Origin: Paracoccaceae bacterium
Lineage (GTDB): Bacteria > Pseudomonadota > Alphaproteobacteria > Rhodobacterales > Rhodobacteraceae
DNA: 12,207 bases
Assembly (NCBI GenBank): GCA_020852535.1
Contig: JADZAO010000110.1
Coordinates: 1 to 12,207 of the forward strand
Direction of reading: 5' to 3'
Part shown: positions 1-6,583 of the stretch, in pieces
Layout: every line of letters begins with the position of its first letter
How positions within the stretch are numbered: position 1 is the stretch's first letter
Translations under genes and position numbers: made by a program
Notes under the pieces: generated by a model
The model's input: only the letters and a program-made list of their open reading frames with translations
What the model was told of the DNA's origin: nothing
The model's database searches: none

Positions 1-1
1 C

Positions 2-373
2 GCCCGTTTTGCTGGAGTGTCACCTGAACGCCTGATGTTTCTTTGTATGGGCATCTCTGGTGGTATCGCCGGAATGGCGGGCCTGTTTGAGGTTGCCGGT
101 CCTGCAGGCCAGATAAGCATTGATTTTAACACTGGCTACGGTTTTACTGCAGTTATTGTTGCCTTTCTCGGACGCCTTAACCCGATTGGCATCTTGCTTG
201 CGGGACTTCTCATGGCTCTCACCTATATAGGAGGCGAGCTTGCCAGCTTTATTCTTGGTTTGCCCTCGGCTGCCATTCAGGCTTTCCAGGGGATGTTACT
301 TTTCTTCCTTCTTTCGGTCGATCTTTTGACTAATTTTCGCATCTGCTTCGGCAGAAAAAAGGAGGCTATCTAA
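2..373 (+). CDS. BMP-type ABC importer permease, C-terminal part (partial)
   Basis: This is the C-terminal 123 residues of an integral membrane permease; the reading frame is open at the left edge, so the start lies outside the window. The visible part begins ARFAGVSPERLM, followed by ISGGIAGMAGLFEVAGPAGQ. That is the pattern of the BPD_transp_2 (LivHM-like) permeases that pair with BMP-family binding proteins for nucleosides, purines or related compounds. Several hydrophobic helices follow, and the protein ends in a short basic tail (GRKKEAI). Its TAA stop overlaps the ATG of the next permease (TAATG), which implies translational coupling in one operon. An in-frame GTG at 17 is not the start, because conserved family sequence continues upstream of it. 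Family assignment is firm; the substrate is inferred. Confidence 0.9.
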   Translation, partial: ARFAGVSPERLMFLCMGISGGIAGMAGLFEVAGPAGQISIDFNTGYGFTAVIVAFLGRLNPIGILLAGLLMALTYIGGELASFILGLPSAAIQAFQGMLLFFLLSVDLLTNFRICFGRKKEAI

Positions 374-1302
374 TGCTTGGTGGAATCAACCCGTCCATCT
401 TGATTGCTTCGCTCATGGTTGCCTCGGTTCCGATCATTCTTGCTGCCATCGGTGAGTTAGTGGTCGAAAAGGCGGGCGTTTTAAATCTTGGGGTTGAAGG
501 AATGATGATACTTGGCGCGATCTGCGGTTTTGTGACCGCTGTTGAAACCGGTAGTTCTTATCTTGGTTTTTTTGGTGGGGCTTTGGGCGGTATCATTTTC
601 TCGCTTGTCTTCGGCATTCTTACGCAGGTGCTTATGTCAAACCAAGTGGCCACCGGCCTTGCGCTCACGCTTTTTGGTCTCGGCTTATCGTCGTTGATTG
701 GACAGGGTTATAATGGCATCAAGCCCCCTGCTACCAGCACCATCTCGCTTGGTCCGCTGGCAGACATTCCAGTATTGGGCCCCATCCTTTTCGACCATGA
801 CTGGGTTTTGTATTTTTCAATTTTCGTCGTGGCTCTGGTTTGGGGGATTTTAAAATACACTCGTACTGGACTGATTTTACGCGCTGTGGGTGAAAACCAC
901 GATGCTGCACATGCGTTGGGTTACAAAGTTATCCGTGTCCGTATTCTTGCCACTATGTTTGGTGGCGCGATGGCTGGTCTTGGCGGTGCCTACATCAGTC
1001 TCGTTCGTGTCCCGCAATGGACTGACGGAATTACAGCAGGCGCTGGCTGGATTGCACTTGCAATTGTTGTTTTCGCCAGCTGGAAACCGTGGCGCGTTCT
1101 TCTTGGTGCTTATCTTTTCGGCGGCATTACTGTGCTTCAACTTAATTTACAAGCTGCTGGAGCGGTTATACCTGTGCAATACTTGTCCATGTCGCCTTAT
1201 TTGATAACCATTTTCGTGTTGGTGATTATGTCATCAGGCAAGGGTAAGGCGTCGTTGAATGCGCCCGCAGCTCTTTGTCAAAACTTCCACGCCTTTCGCT
1301 GA
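373..1302 (+). CDS. BMP-type ABC importer, second permease
   Basis: A complete 309-residue inner-membrane permease of the BPD_transp_2 family, the usual length for the second permease of BMP-type nucleoside importers (NupQ/YufQ-like). Features seen are an N-terminal helix (ILIASLMVASVPIILAAIGE), the family motif EKAGVLNLGVEGMM at about residues 31-44, many hydrophobic segments, and a cytoplasmic loop RTGLILRAVGENHDAAHALG near 164-183 that resembles the ATPase-coupling loop. The C-terminal APAALCQNFHAFR is typical of the family tail. A strong Shine-Dalgarno GGAGG at 361-365, 7 bases before the ATG, fixes the start. It overlaps the preceding permease by one base and is followed by the binding-protein gene. 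The family is secure; the substrate is not visible in the sequence. Confidence 0.93.
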   Translation: MLGGINPSILIASLMVASVPIILAAIGELVVEKAGVLNLGVEGMMILGAICGFVTAVETGSSYLGFFGGALGGIIFSLVFGILTQVLMSNQVATGLALTLFGLGLSSLIGQGYNGIKPPATSTISLGPLADIPVLGPILFDHDWVLYFSIFVVALVWGILKYTRTGLILRAVGENHDAAHALGYKVIRVRILATMFGGAMAGLGGAYISLVRVPQWTDGITAGAGWIALAIVVFASWKPWRVLLGAYLFGGITVLQLNLQAAGAVIPVQYLSMSPYLITIFVLVIMSSGKGKASLNAPAALCQNFHAFR

Positions 1303-1316
1303 GGCTTCAACAAAGT

Positions 1317-1329
1317 GGGCAAATAGCCC
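1317..1329 (+). other. Small hairpin between permease and binding-protein genes
   Basis: GGGC, then AAATA, then GCCC forms a 4-bp stem with a 5-base loop in the gap between the permease stop and the binding-protein start. Intercistronic hairpins in such operons can stabilise the downstream binding-protein mRNA. This stem is short, and that role is inference only. Confidence 0.25.
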
Positions 1330-1346
1330 GAATGATGGGAAAAGAA

Positions 1347-2444
1347 ATGCAAAGAAGAACAATACTTAAGAGCACTGCCGCACTTGGTGTTGCCACGATG
1401 ATGGGCGGTAAGGTTGCCTTCGCGCGGGGCCTTGAAAAAGTGAAGGCAGGCTTTGTTTATATCAGTCCTGTCGCTGACGGTGGTTGGAGTTTCCAGCACC
1501 ATCAGTCCGCGCTTGCTCTGCAGGAGAAATTTGGCGACAAGGTCGAAATCGTTTGGCAAGAGAACGTGCCGGAAGGCGCTGATGTTGAACGCGTGTTGAC
1601 CCAGATGGCATTGTCAGGTTGCAATATTATTTTCAGTACTTCTTTTGGCTACATGGATCCTACCAACGCGGTCGCCGCTAAATTTCCAGACGTAAAGTTC
1701 GAACACGCTACTGGCTACAAGCGCAATACGTCGAATGTCTCGACCTACAATGCACGTTTCTATGAAGGTCGCGCCGTTCAGGGTCATATTGCGGGAAAAA
1801 TGACTAAATCTAACAAGATCGGCTACATTGGTTCCTTCCCGATCCCTGAAGTTTTGATGGGCATTAACAGCTATTACCTGCATGCCAAGAAGGCGAACCC
1901 TGCGGTTGAACTTTCGGTCGTCTGGGCTTTTACTTGGTTTGATCCGGCGAAAGAGGCCGATGCGGTTAAGGCTCTTATCGATCAGGGTGTAGATGTTATA
2001 GCCAGCCACACTGACTCGACCGCTCCGCTCGCCGAAGCAGCTAAGACAGGTGGTAGGGTTATCGGCTTTGGTCAGGCCTCTGACATGCCTGAATATAAGC
2101 CGTCGCCTCGTGTTTCGTCGATCATCGACAATTGGACGCCCTATTATATCAAGCGTGTTGGCGCCCTACTTGACGGCAGCTATGCACAAGTTGACGCTTG
2201 GGAAGGTATCGCCGGCGGTGAAGTGCTGATTGGCGAGATAACTGACGCAGTCCCTGCGGATATTAAGTCCGAAGCTGAGGCGCTGCGCGATTTTATCAGT
2301 GCAGGCACCTATCACCCCTTTACTGGCCCGATCAAAAAGCAGGACGGCTCGGTTTGGCTCGCTAGTGGCGTTACTGCGCCTGATGGCGATCTCTTGGGTA
2401 TGAATTTTTATGTTGAAGGCATTAAGGGTAACCTTCCGTCTTGA
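1347..2444 (+). CDS. BMP-family ABC transporter substrate-binding protein
   Basis: Periplasmic ligand-binding component of the importer encoded just upstream; the BMP (PF02608) family binds purine nucleosides or related compounds. The chosen start gives 365 residues and begins MQRRTILKSTAALG, a twin-arginine-type signal (RRTILK) followed by a hydrophobic stretch and an AFA cleavage-like site near residue 26. In-frame ATGs at 1332 and 1335 are possible alternatives, and an upstream ATG at 1275 would overlap the permease and put a non-signal extension first. The mature part carries landmarks I recognise from this family: GFVYISPVADGGWS, FSTSFGYMDPTNAVAAKFPD, ARFYEGRAVQGHIAGKM, KIGYIGSFPIPEV and GQASDMPEY. 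The C-terminal GMNFYVEGIKGNLPS is also typical. The signal suggests Tat export, unproven. A strong terminator follows. Confidence 0.92.
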   Translation: MQRRTILKSTAALGVATMMGGKVAFARGLEKVKAGFVYISPVADGGWSFQHHQSALALQEKFGDKVEIVWQENVPEGADVERVLTQMALSGCNIIFSTSFGYMDPTNAVAAKFPDVKFEHATGYKRNTSNVSTYNARFYEGRAVQGHIAGKMTKSNKIGYIGSFPIPEVLMGINSYYLHAKKANPAVELSVVWAFTWFDPAKEADAVKALIDQGVDVIASHTDSTAPLAEAAKTGGRVIGFGQASDMPEYKPSPRVSSIIDNWTPYYIKRVGALLDGSYAQVDAWEGIAGGEVLIGEITDAVPADIKSEAEALRDFISAGTYHPFTGPIKKQDGSVWLASGVTAPDGDLLGMNFYVEGIKGNLPS

Positions 2445-2465
2445 TTTTTTTTGGTACGTTGACTC

Positions 2466-2492
2466 AAAGGCCCGCGCGAGCGGGCCTTTTTT
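2466..2492 (+). terminator. Intrinsic terminator of the BMP transporter operon
   Basis: A perfect 10-bp stem, AAAGGCCCGC (2466-2475) pairing with GCGGGCCTTT (2480-2489), encloses a GCGA (GNRA-type) tetraloop. The T run extends to 2492. It starts 21 bases after the stop of the binding-protein gene and is oriented to end that transcript. Confidence 0.95.
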
Positions 2493-2626
2493 GTTCTGAT
2501 CTAACTCTCTACCCCTTTCCCGTCCGCTTGGTTAGGTAGCCTGCCGTCACTTTTCCTTAAATCCATTTGAACAGATAGCTGACAGATCCCGCGCTATGTG
2601 CAGATTTCTTATAGATAGAAACCTGA

Positions 2627-2640
2627 GTTTAGTCCTCTTT
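2627..2640 (+). repeat. 14-bp direct repeat, copy 1
   Basis: GTTTAGTCCTCTTT occurs here and again, identical, at 2748-2761, with 121 bases between the two start points. I noticed no third copy in the window. After the 14 bases the copies diverge (CGGGG here, GAGGA in the second). Confidence 0.7.
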
Positions 2641-2747
2641 CGGGGTTCAGTTTCTTGTAGAAATCGACCGAGTATTTCTAGATATCTGTGGTTGCAAATG
2701 ACATGCTGATCATTGGCACTAAGCTAATAGCTCAGGTCTTGATGGCC

Positions 2748-2761
2748 GTTTAGTCCTCTTT
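2748..2761 (+). repeat. 14-bp direct repeat, copy 2
   Basis: Second exact copy of GTTTAGTCCTCTTT. This copy runs into a small inverted repeat, TCCTC-TTT-GAGGA (2754-2766), followed by TATTTT. On the + strand that resembles a very weak terminator. On the - strand it lies about 55 bases beyond the znuB stop and lacks a T tract in that direction. Confidence 0.7.
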
Positions 2762-2820
2762 GAGGATATTTTGGATCAATATCAAAGCTACTTTAAGAAT
2801 ATAGTTGGAACTGATTTGAA

Positions 2821-3612
2821 TCATCTCCGCCGCATTTTTCCTAGACTTGCTGATAGGACAAAAAATCCAGTCGCTACGGTAATGATCGATGGTCCCCCAG
2901 GCGTGTTTTGCCAGAGCGAAAGTTGTAATCCAGCCAAGGTTGCACCCGCGCCAATCAGCGTGGCAAGGATCGCCATGCCCTCAGGGTTGCGCGCCACTCC
3001 CCGTGCTGCCGCCGCCGGAATGATTAGCATTGCTCCGATCAGCAGCGCTCCTACTACTTTTAGCGCCACGGCGACCACCGTTGCGAGCGCCAGCGTCAAT
3101 ACAAGTTGTTCGCGGTTGGGGTTTAGGCCGGATGCATAGGCAAGGTCTGTGTTAAGTGTAGACGTTAGTAGAGGTTGCCAGCGCCACACTAGCAGCCCCA
3201 GAACTAGCACTGCACCACCCCAGATGAAGCCGAGGTCCCCTTGCGATACAGCAAGAATGTCACCGAAGAGATAAGTCTGCAAATCTGTCCGCGCCTCTGA
3301 GATGAAGCTGACTGCGACCAGACCGATTGCCAGTGCCGAATGGGCGAGCACGCCTAGCGTGATATCCATTGCCCATCCCCGTGTAGCTAGCGTGGACACA
3401 GTCACTGCCATTGTTAGAGCTACAGCTAGAGTTCCTGTTCCGATAGGCAGGTCGGTTGCTAAAGCTAATGCAATGCCTAGAATGGCGGCGTGGGCGGTGG
3501 CATCGCCGAAATAGGCCATTCGTCGCCAGACGACAAAAGATCCGAGCGACCCCGTCGCCAGAGATAGGCCTACGCCCGCAAGGCTGGCGCGGATCAGAAA
3601 ATCGTTAAGCAT
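2821..3612 (-). CDS. znuB: Zinc ABC transporter permease ZnuB
   Basis: Inner-membrane permease of the high-affinity zinc importer ZnuABC (ABC-3 family); 263 residues, the usual length. The start MLNDFLIRAS is chosen because GGAG lies 7 bases before this ATG and because family members begin in this way. ATGs at 3618 and 3627 would add only a few residues. Landmarks are GSFVVWRRMAYFGDATAHAA near residues 24-43, GVLAHSALAIGL, the TYLFGDILAVSQGD loop, GALLIGAMLIIPAAAAR in a late helix, and a TPGGPSI near the C-terminus, which ends in a basic MRRR. About eight hydrophobic segments are visible. The ATG lies inside the end of znuC (8-base overlap, ATGCTTAA), implying coupled translation. Many A-ending codons (CTA, GTA, GGA) are used, as in the other - strand genes here. 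Confidence 0.94.
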   Translation of the reverse strand: MLNDFLIRASLAGVGLSLATGSLGSFVVWRRMAYFGDATAHAAILGIALALATDLPIGTGTLAVALTMAVTVSTLATRGWAMDITLGVLAHSALAIGLVAVSFISEARTDLQTYLFGDILAVSQGDLGFIWGGAVLVLGLLVWRWQPLLTSTLNTDLAYASGLNPNREQLVLTLALATVVAVALKVVGALLIGAMLIIPAAAARGVARNPEGMAILATLIGAGATLAGLQLSLWQNTPGGPSIITVATGFFVLSASLGKMRRR

Positions 3613-4354
3613 GGCCATGCTCCGCATGGTTGTGATGTACGAGTTCTGTGTGTCCATTGTCATGTGCGTGGCGATATAGTGCCAATGTTTCCTGTAGGCC
3701 AAACCCGAACAGAGCATGATATTCCGGTGCGGTTGACACGATTTGTGGTGTTCCTTCACAGCAGATATGCCCGTTCAGGTAGATCACGCGGTCTGATGCC
3801 GCCATGACCGCATGTAGGTCGTGGCTAATCATCAGCACCGCTGCTCCTGTCTCGCGTCGTATTTCTTTGATCAGCCGGTAGAACGCTGTTTTGCCGGGCT
3901 GGTCTAGCCCTTGTGTTGGTTCATCTAGCATTAGAAGTTGCGGCCGTGCTAGAAGCGCCCGCGCTAGAAGTACGCGTTGGAACTGCCCGCCCGATAATTC
4001 TGTCAATTGCTGTTCCGTTACCTCGGGCACACCAACCTGTCGTAAGGCCGCTGCCGCGTCTGCATCGCCCACCCACAACGGCAGCGATAAGAAGCGTCGT
4101 ACAGTCATCGGCATCGATCGGTCTACTGCCAGTCGCTGCGGTACATAGCCCACCCGTAGGTTCTTAGCCTGCGTCACTTCTCCCTCGGCAACGGGTAAAA
4201 TTCTCAACAGTGTCCGTAGCAGTGTCGATTTTCCTGATCCGTTTGGACCGAGAATAGTAACAATCTCACCCGCCTCAATCCGGATTGACACGTTCGTCAG
4301 TATTTCGTGCCCGTCCAGCCGTACCGTCAAATTTTTTGCATCAATCAGACTCAT
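3605..4354 (-). CDS. znuC: Zinc ABC transporter ATP-binding protein ZnuC
   Basis: Cytoplasmic ATPase that powers zinc uptake through ZnuB; 249 residues from the chosen start. The start is MSLIDAKNLTV, with GGGAG 6 bases upstream; a longer frame up to 4381 has no such support. All ABC ATPase motifs are present: Walker A GPNGSGKST (residues 36-44), Q-loop Q73, signature LSGGQ (120-124), Walker B LLMLDEP with the catalytic Glu (140-146), and the H-loop His in MISHDL (H178). The C-terminus is rich in histidine (RHAHDNGHTELVHHNHAEHGHA has nine), common in proteobacterial ZnuC and probably metal-binding, although its exact role is unclear. It overlaps zur by 4 bases (ATGA) and znuB by 8, so the three genes are very likely co-transcribed. 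Confidence 0.96.
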   Translation of the reverse strand: MSLIDAKNLTVRLDGHEILTNVSIRIEAGEIVTILGPNGSGKSTLLRTLLRILPVAEGEVTQAKNLRVGYVPQRLAVDRSMPMTVRRFLSLPLWVGDADAAAALRQVGVPEVTEQQLTELSGGQFQRVLLARALLARPQLLMLDEPTQGLDQPGKTAFYRLIKEIRRETGAAVLMISHDLHAVMAASDRVIYLNGHICCEGTPQIVSTAPEYHALFGFGLQETLALYRHAHDNGHTELVHHNHAEHGHA

Positions 4355-4872
4355 ATTACGCTCCCTTGGCAACGTGGGCAAAGTCCTATCGCCTCGATTG
4401 TGCTGCTCTCAATTGCGAAGCAAAAGCTATCGGCTGCTTCGTTCAAAGCTCTCCGTACAGGCGCTGTATTGGCCTCGGCCACTACATTGCACTCCTTGCA
4501 GATTAGGAATGCAGGCGTATGTGTCTCGCTTGGATTCATGCAGGCGGTAAAGGCGTTTAGCTGCTGGATTCGATGGACGAGGCCCTGTTTTACAAGGAAA
4601 TTTAGTGCACGATAGGCTACGGGCGGTTGGTTACCGAATCCGTCCGTCGCCAGCCGTTGCAGCACGTCATAAGCCCCCATCGCCTGATGTTTTTCCAATA
4701 ATATTTCCAGTACCCGCCGCCGTACCGGCGTAAGCCGTGTGCCCCGCGTTCTCGCCAACAACTCGGCTCGCTTCATTATGTCTGACGCGCAATGTGCATG
4801 GTCGTGCTGGATAAAGGCAATCTTGGGTGTGGCAGTGCCGCCTAGATAGGTTTTCGAATGATTATGCAGCAT
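4351..4872 (-). CDS. zur: Zinc uptake regulator Zur (Fur family)
   Basis: A 173-residue Fur-family repressor that senses zinc and shuts off zinc uptake genes. Seen in the sequence are an N-terminal metal-ligand-like cluster HDHAHC (23-28), the winged-helix region LTPVRRRVLEILLEKHQAMGAYDVLQRL (47-74) with recognition helix PPVAYRALNFLVKQGLVHRI, and two CxxC pairs, C125/C128 (LICKECN) and C165/C168 (LCPRC), which form the structural zinc site in this family. The early start is kept because relatives carry the HDHxHC cluster; an internal ATG at 4776 would lose it. The ribosome-binding site is weak. Placement in front of znuC-znuB and opposite znuA, with a Zur-like palindrome between them, supports Zur over Fur, Irr or PerR and suggests autoregulation. 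Confidence 0.93.
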   Translation of the reverse strand: MLHNHSKTYLGGTATPKIAFIQHDHAHCASDIMKRAELLARTRGTRLTPVRRRVLEILLEKHQAMGAYDVLQRLATDGFGNQPPVAYRALNFLVKQGLVHRIQQLNAFTACMNPSETHTPAFLICKECNVVAEANTAPVRRALNEAADSFCFAIESSTIEAIGLCPRCQGSVI

Positions 4873-4884
4873 GATTCAGTTCTA

Positions 4885-4913
4885 TTGACACGTTATAATA
4901 TAACACTCATAAG
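4885..4913 (+). promoter_or_regulatory. Candidate znuA promoter enclosing the Zur box
   Basis: A perfect -35 hexamer TTGACA (4885-4890) is followed after 17 bases by CATAAG (4908-4913), which matches the -10 consensus at four of six positions. The Zur palindrome lies entirely in this spacer, so bound Zur would block polymerase. The implied transcript start is near 4920. A TATAAT also occurs inside the palindrome (4894-4899), but it has no good -35 at the right distance. Confidence 0.5.
4892..4904. promoter_or_regulatory. Zur operator (box 1) between zur and znuA
   Basis: GTTATAATATAAC is a perfect 6+1+6 palindrome centred at 4898. As I recall it, it equals the core GTTATANTATAAC of gammaproteobacterial Zur sites. 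Its place between the divergent zur and znuA genes, 19 bases from the zur start codon and 39 from that of znuA, fits joint zinc-dependent repression of both transcripts. Confidence 0.78.
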
Positions 4914-4925
4914 CCTTTTCGGCTT
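4911..4925 (+). other. Short hairpin in the znuA leader
   Basis: AAGCC and GGCTT form a 5-bp stem around a TTTTC loop, just upstream of the weak ribosome-binding region of znuA. It is too short and lacks a following T run, so I do not call it a terminator. Any role in the leader is speculative. Confidence 0.25.
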
Positions 4926-4943
4926 TGAAAGAAAGCAGAAACG

Positions 4944-5885
4944 ATGCGTTATATTATATCATTTTTTTTAACCAGTCTGATCTTTACTTCTGCGTATGCC
5001 GAAGTGCCTGATGTTGTAACTGATATTCCGCCCGTACATGCGCTTGTTTCGCGGGTAATGGGCGATCTGGGTACGCCGACGCTGCTTTTGACCAAAGGTG
5101 TGTCCGAACACGATCTCCAGCTCCACCCCTTGCAGGCTGTTGCTCTTGCAGATGCTGAACTTGTTGTCTGGATTGGACCCGAACTTACTCCGTGGCTTGA
5201 TCGCGTTTTGTCGCGTCTGGTTAGTGCAAAAAACCTCGTTCTACTCGACGCCCCTGAAACTGCCCGCCGCGCATTTAGTGAAGATGGCGCCCACGTTCAT
5301 GGCGGCCATGATGATTATGCTGTCAAAGGCAAAGTAGACTTCGTCGACCACAGTAGACACGAAGGTACAGATCCTCACGCATGGCTTGACCCTACAATTG
5401 CTAAAGCTTGGCTCCCGCTTATTGCTGCCGCCCTCTCGGCTCTCGACCGTGAAAACGCTACTACTTATGTCGCCAATGCGACCAAGGCTCAGGCAGACAT
5501 TGATGCCCTTGATGCCCATGTGACGGCATTGCTCGCTCCGGTCAAAGACCGCCCGGTTGTGGTCTATCACGATGCTTATGGATATTTTGCTAACCACTTT
5601 GGTCTTTCTATTAAGGGCTCGATCGCGTTGGGCGATGCCACTTTACCCGGTGCTGCGAAACTCGCAGCTTTGCAAGACACTCTCGCCATAGGTGAAACTA
5701 CTTGCATCTTTCCCGAAGCTCAGCATGACAAGGCGCTGGCCGAGCAGCTTGCTGTATCTACCAAGATGAAACTTGGTGCGCCGCTCGATCCGGTTGGCTC
5801 GACCTTGACTGCAGGCCCCAATGCCTATGATGCACTTTTGACCAAGCTTGCCACCTCGATTACTGAATGCTTCATTGTGCCATGA
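4944..5885 (+). CDS. znuA: Periplasmic zinc-binding protein ZnuA
   Basis: Substrate-binding protein of the zinc importer, 313 residues, family A-I (TroA/ZnuA) fold. A Sec signal peptide covers residues 1-19 (FFLTSLIFTSAYA, cleavage before EVPD). Candidate zinc ligands sit where ZnuA has them: H56 in SEHDLQLHP, H145 in DPHAWLDP and H209 in VYHDAYGYF. Between the first two lies a His- and Asp-rich loop (residues 117-139, including HVHGGHDD and DHSRHE), the ZnuA hallmark that separates it from manganese binders. C254 and C309 probably form the disulfide known in E. coli ZnuA. It is transcribed divergently from zur-znuC-znuB with which it acts. The ribosome-binding site is weak (GAAAG). A second Zur-like palindrome overlaps its first codons. 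Confidence 0.95.
   Translation: MRYIISFFLTSLIFTSAYAEVPDVVTDIPPVHALVSRVMGDLGTPTLLLTKGVSEHDLQLHPLQAVALADAELVVWIGPELTPWLDRVLSRLVSAKNLVLLDAPETARRAFSEDGAHVHGGHDDYAVKGKVDFVDHSRHEGTDPHAWLDPTIAKAWLPLIAAALSALDRENATTYVANATKAQADIDALDAHVTALLAPVKDRPVVVYHDAYGYFANHFGLSIKGSIALGDATLPGAAKLAALQDTLAIGETTCIFPEAQHDKALAEQLAVSTKMKLGAPLDPVGSTLTAGPNAYDALLTKLATSITECFIVP
4948..4960. promoter_or_regulatory. Possible second Zur box in the start of znuA
   Basis: GTTATATTATATC differs from the palindrome core GTTATANTATAAC at one position. It begins 4 bases into the znuA coding region and is centred 56 bases from box 1. It encodes the N-terminal Arg-Tyr-Ile-Ile of the signal peptide, so AT-rich codons may create it by chance. 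Confidence 0.35.
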
Positions 5886-6014
5886 TACCTGAGAATTTTT
5901 TCTATAGCCTTGTTTGCAGCATCCGCTCGCGTCACAATTTTCTACGGGGATAATGGAATAACAACTAATGGTGGCCAGACAGATTGTGGTTTTCACCGTG
6001 ACGTAAACGGGTAA
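5886..6014 (+). pseudogene. Possible remnant of a small secreted protein gene
   Basis: Directly after the znuA stop, and in the same frame, 42 codons stay open up to TAA at 6012. They have no ATG and no ribosome-binding site. The start resembles a signal peptide (LRIFSIALFAASA), and the rest is Gly/Asn-rich with a Cys and a His (GGQTDCGFHRDVNG). Past the stop the frame continues with GAKSYYIR. The pattern loosely recalls small secreted proteins with a GCHRD...TGxYHCH motif, with the stop and the YYIR as decay. The match is weak, and chance readthrough sequence is a real alternative. Confidence 0.25.
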
Positions 6015-6473
6015 GGCGCTAAGTCGTATTATATTCGTTAATTTCTGCGTGAGATGTTAGTTCTTATGGATAGTTTGGGTGTCTCAATGCGTTTCATTAC
6101 GGCTTGGATCCGCGTTGTAGATATATGATTCTTGTTGCTCGAATGGCACTGTATATGAAGCTCTGGCAATTAAAGTGCAGAACGGTTCAGCCCCCCAACC
6201 ATGCGGGCTTTTCATCGATCGAACTTGAACGCGGTAATATCTACAGTCAAACCATCACTTGGTGTTTTTTTCGGACGAGATTGACCGCTTCGAAGTCAAC
6301 TTGATTGCCGCAGGGTACTATTTGATTGCTGATTTTGTATCAGCACAACAGCGAACTTAGAAAAATACTGCTACCTTGCGTTCTTTTCTATTGAGTTATG
6401 ATCTAGGCGCAACGCTGCAGTGTAGAATCGCGCTTGCCGCATCGTTCATAAAAGCGTAAATCCCCCCAATGTC

Positions 6474-6487
6474 GCCGTTGAAACGGC
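6474..6487. other. Small hairpin upstream of kup
   Basis: GCCGT and ACGGC form a perfect 5-bp stem around TGAA, 18 bases before a larger hairpin. Together they suggest a structured RNA element ahead of kup. Neither orientation nor function can be told from the sequence. Confidence 0.35.
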
Positions 6488-6504
6488 TGTGTATGGAGTG
6501 ACCG

Positions 6505-6524
6505 AAGACCCGCGCACGGGTCTT
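6505..6524. other. 8-bp hairpin 60 bases upstream of kup
   Basis: AAGACCCG (6505-6512) pairs perfectly with CGGGTCTT (6517-6524) around the loop CGCA. On the + strand it is followed by ATCTGCC, not a T tract, and on the - strand by CGGTCAC, so it is not a standard terminator either way. It could be the end of a small RNA or a leader structure of the kup transcript. Confidence 0.55.
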
Positions 6525-6583
6525 ATCTGCCTGACGAGACGCGCCTAATTTTGGGCTGCTCGGTTATACAGATCTTGAAATCC

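Larger units (their letters stand above)
2493..2820. other. Gene-free gap between two convergent operons
   Basis: No reading frame here has a credible start, codon pattern or family resemblance on either strand. The stretch is AT-rich with frequent stops. The structures seen are a 14-bp direct repeat and a short inverted repeat, listed separately. The frame from about 2687 to 2753 is open and hydrophobic but has no ribosome-binding site and no recognisable family. The region may be eroded coding DNA, but nothing in it identifies the original gene. Confidence 0.6.
6015..6583. other. Long gene-free gap upstream of kup
   Basis: About 570 bases without a credible gene. All frames are broken by stops on both strands. 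Short open stretches exist (+ strand about 6045-6125 and 6239-6360; - strand about 6100-6260) but lack a ribosome-binding site, a proper start and recognisable motifs. Two hairpins near 6474 and 6505 are listed separately. The length is unusual beside the tightly packed genes elsewhere in the window, so eroded genes or an unrecognised small RNA or leader are possible. Confidence 0.55.

Noticed and set aside
1275..1346. Upstream ATG at 1275 as start of the binding protein
   Set aside because: It would overlap the permease gene and place 24 non-signal residues before a clear twin-arginine-type signal. The ATG at 1347 fits better.
2687..2753. Hydrophobic open stretch (VVANDMLIIGTKLIAQVL) in the gap before znuB
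   Set aside because: About 22 codons, no start signal, and no family that I recognise. Too short to separate from chance.
2771..3139. 122-codon + strand frame across the end of znuB
   Set aside because: Antisense to znuB, and composition follows from the znuB codons. No start signal.
6045..6125. Frame with MRFITAWIRVVD, considered as the start of a TRAP transporter small permease
   Set aside because: Following helices could not be assembled with sensible spacing in any frame, so the likeness is not convincing.
6239..6360. Frame with SNHHLVFF and EVNLIAAGYYLIADF, considered as a Fur-family or membrane-protein remnant
   Set aside because: No start, stops just upstream, and no consistent alignment to either family.
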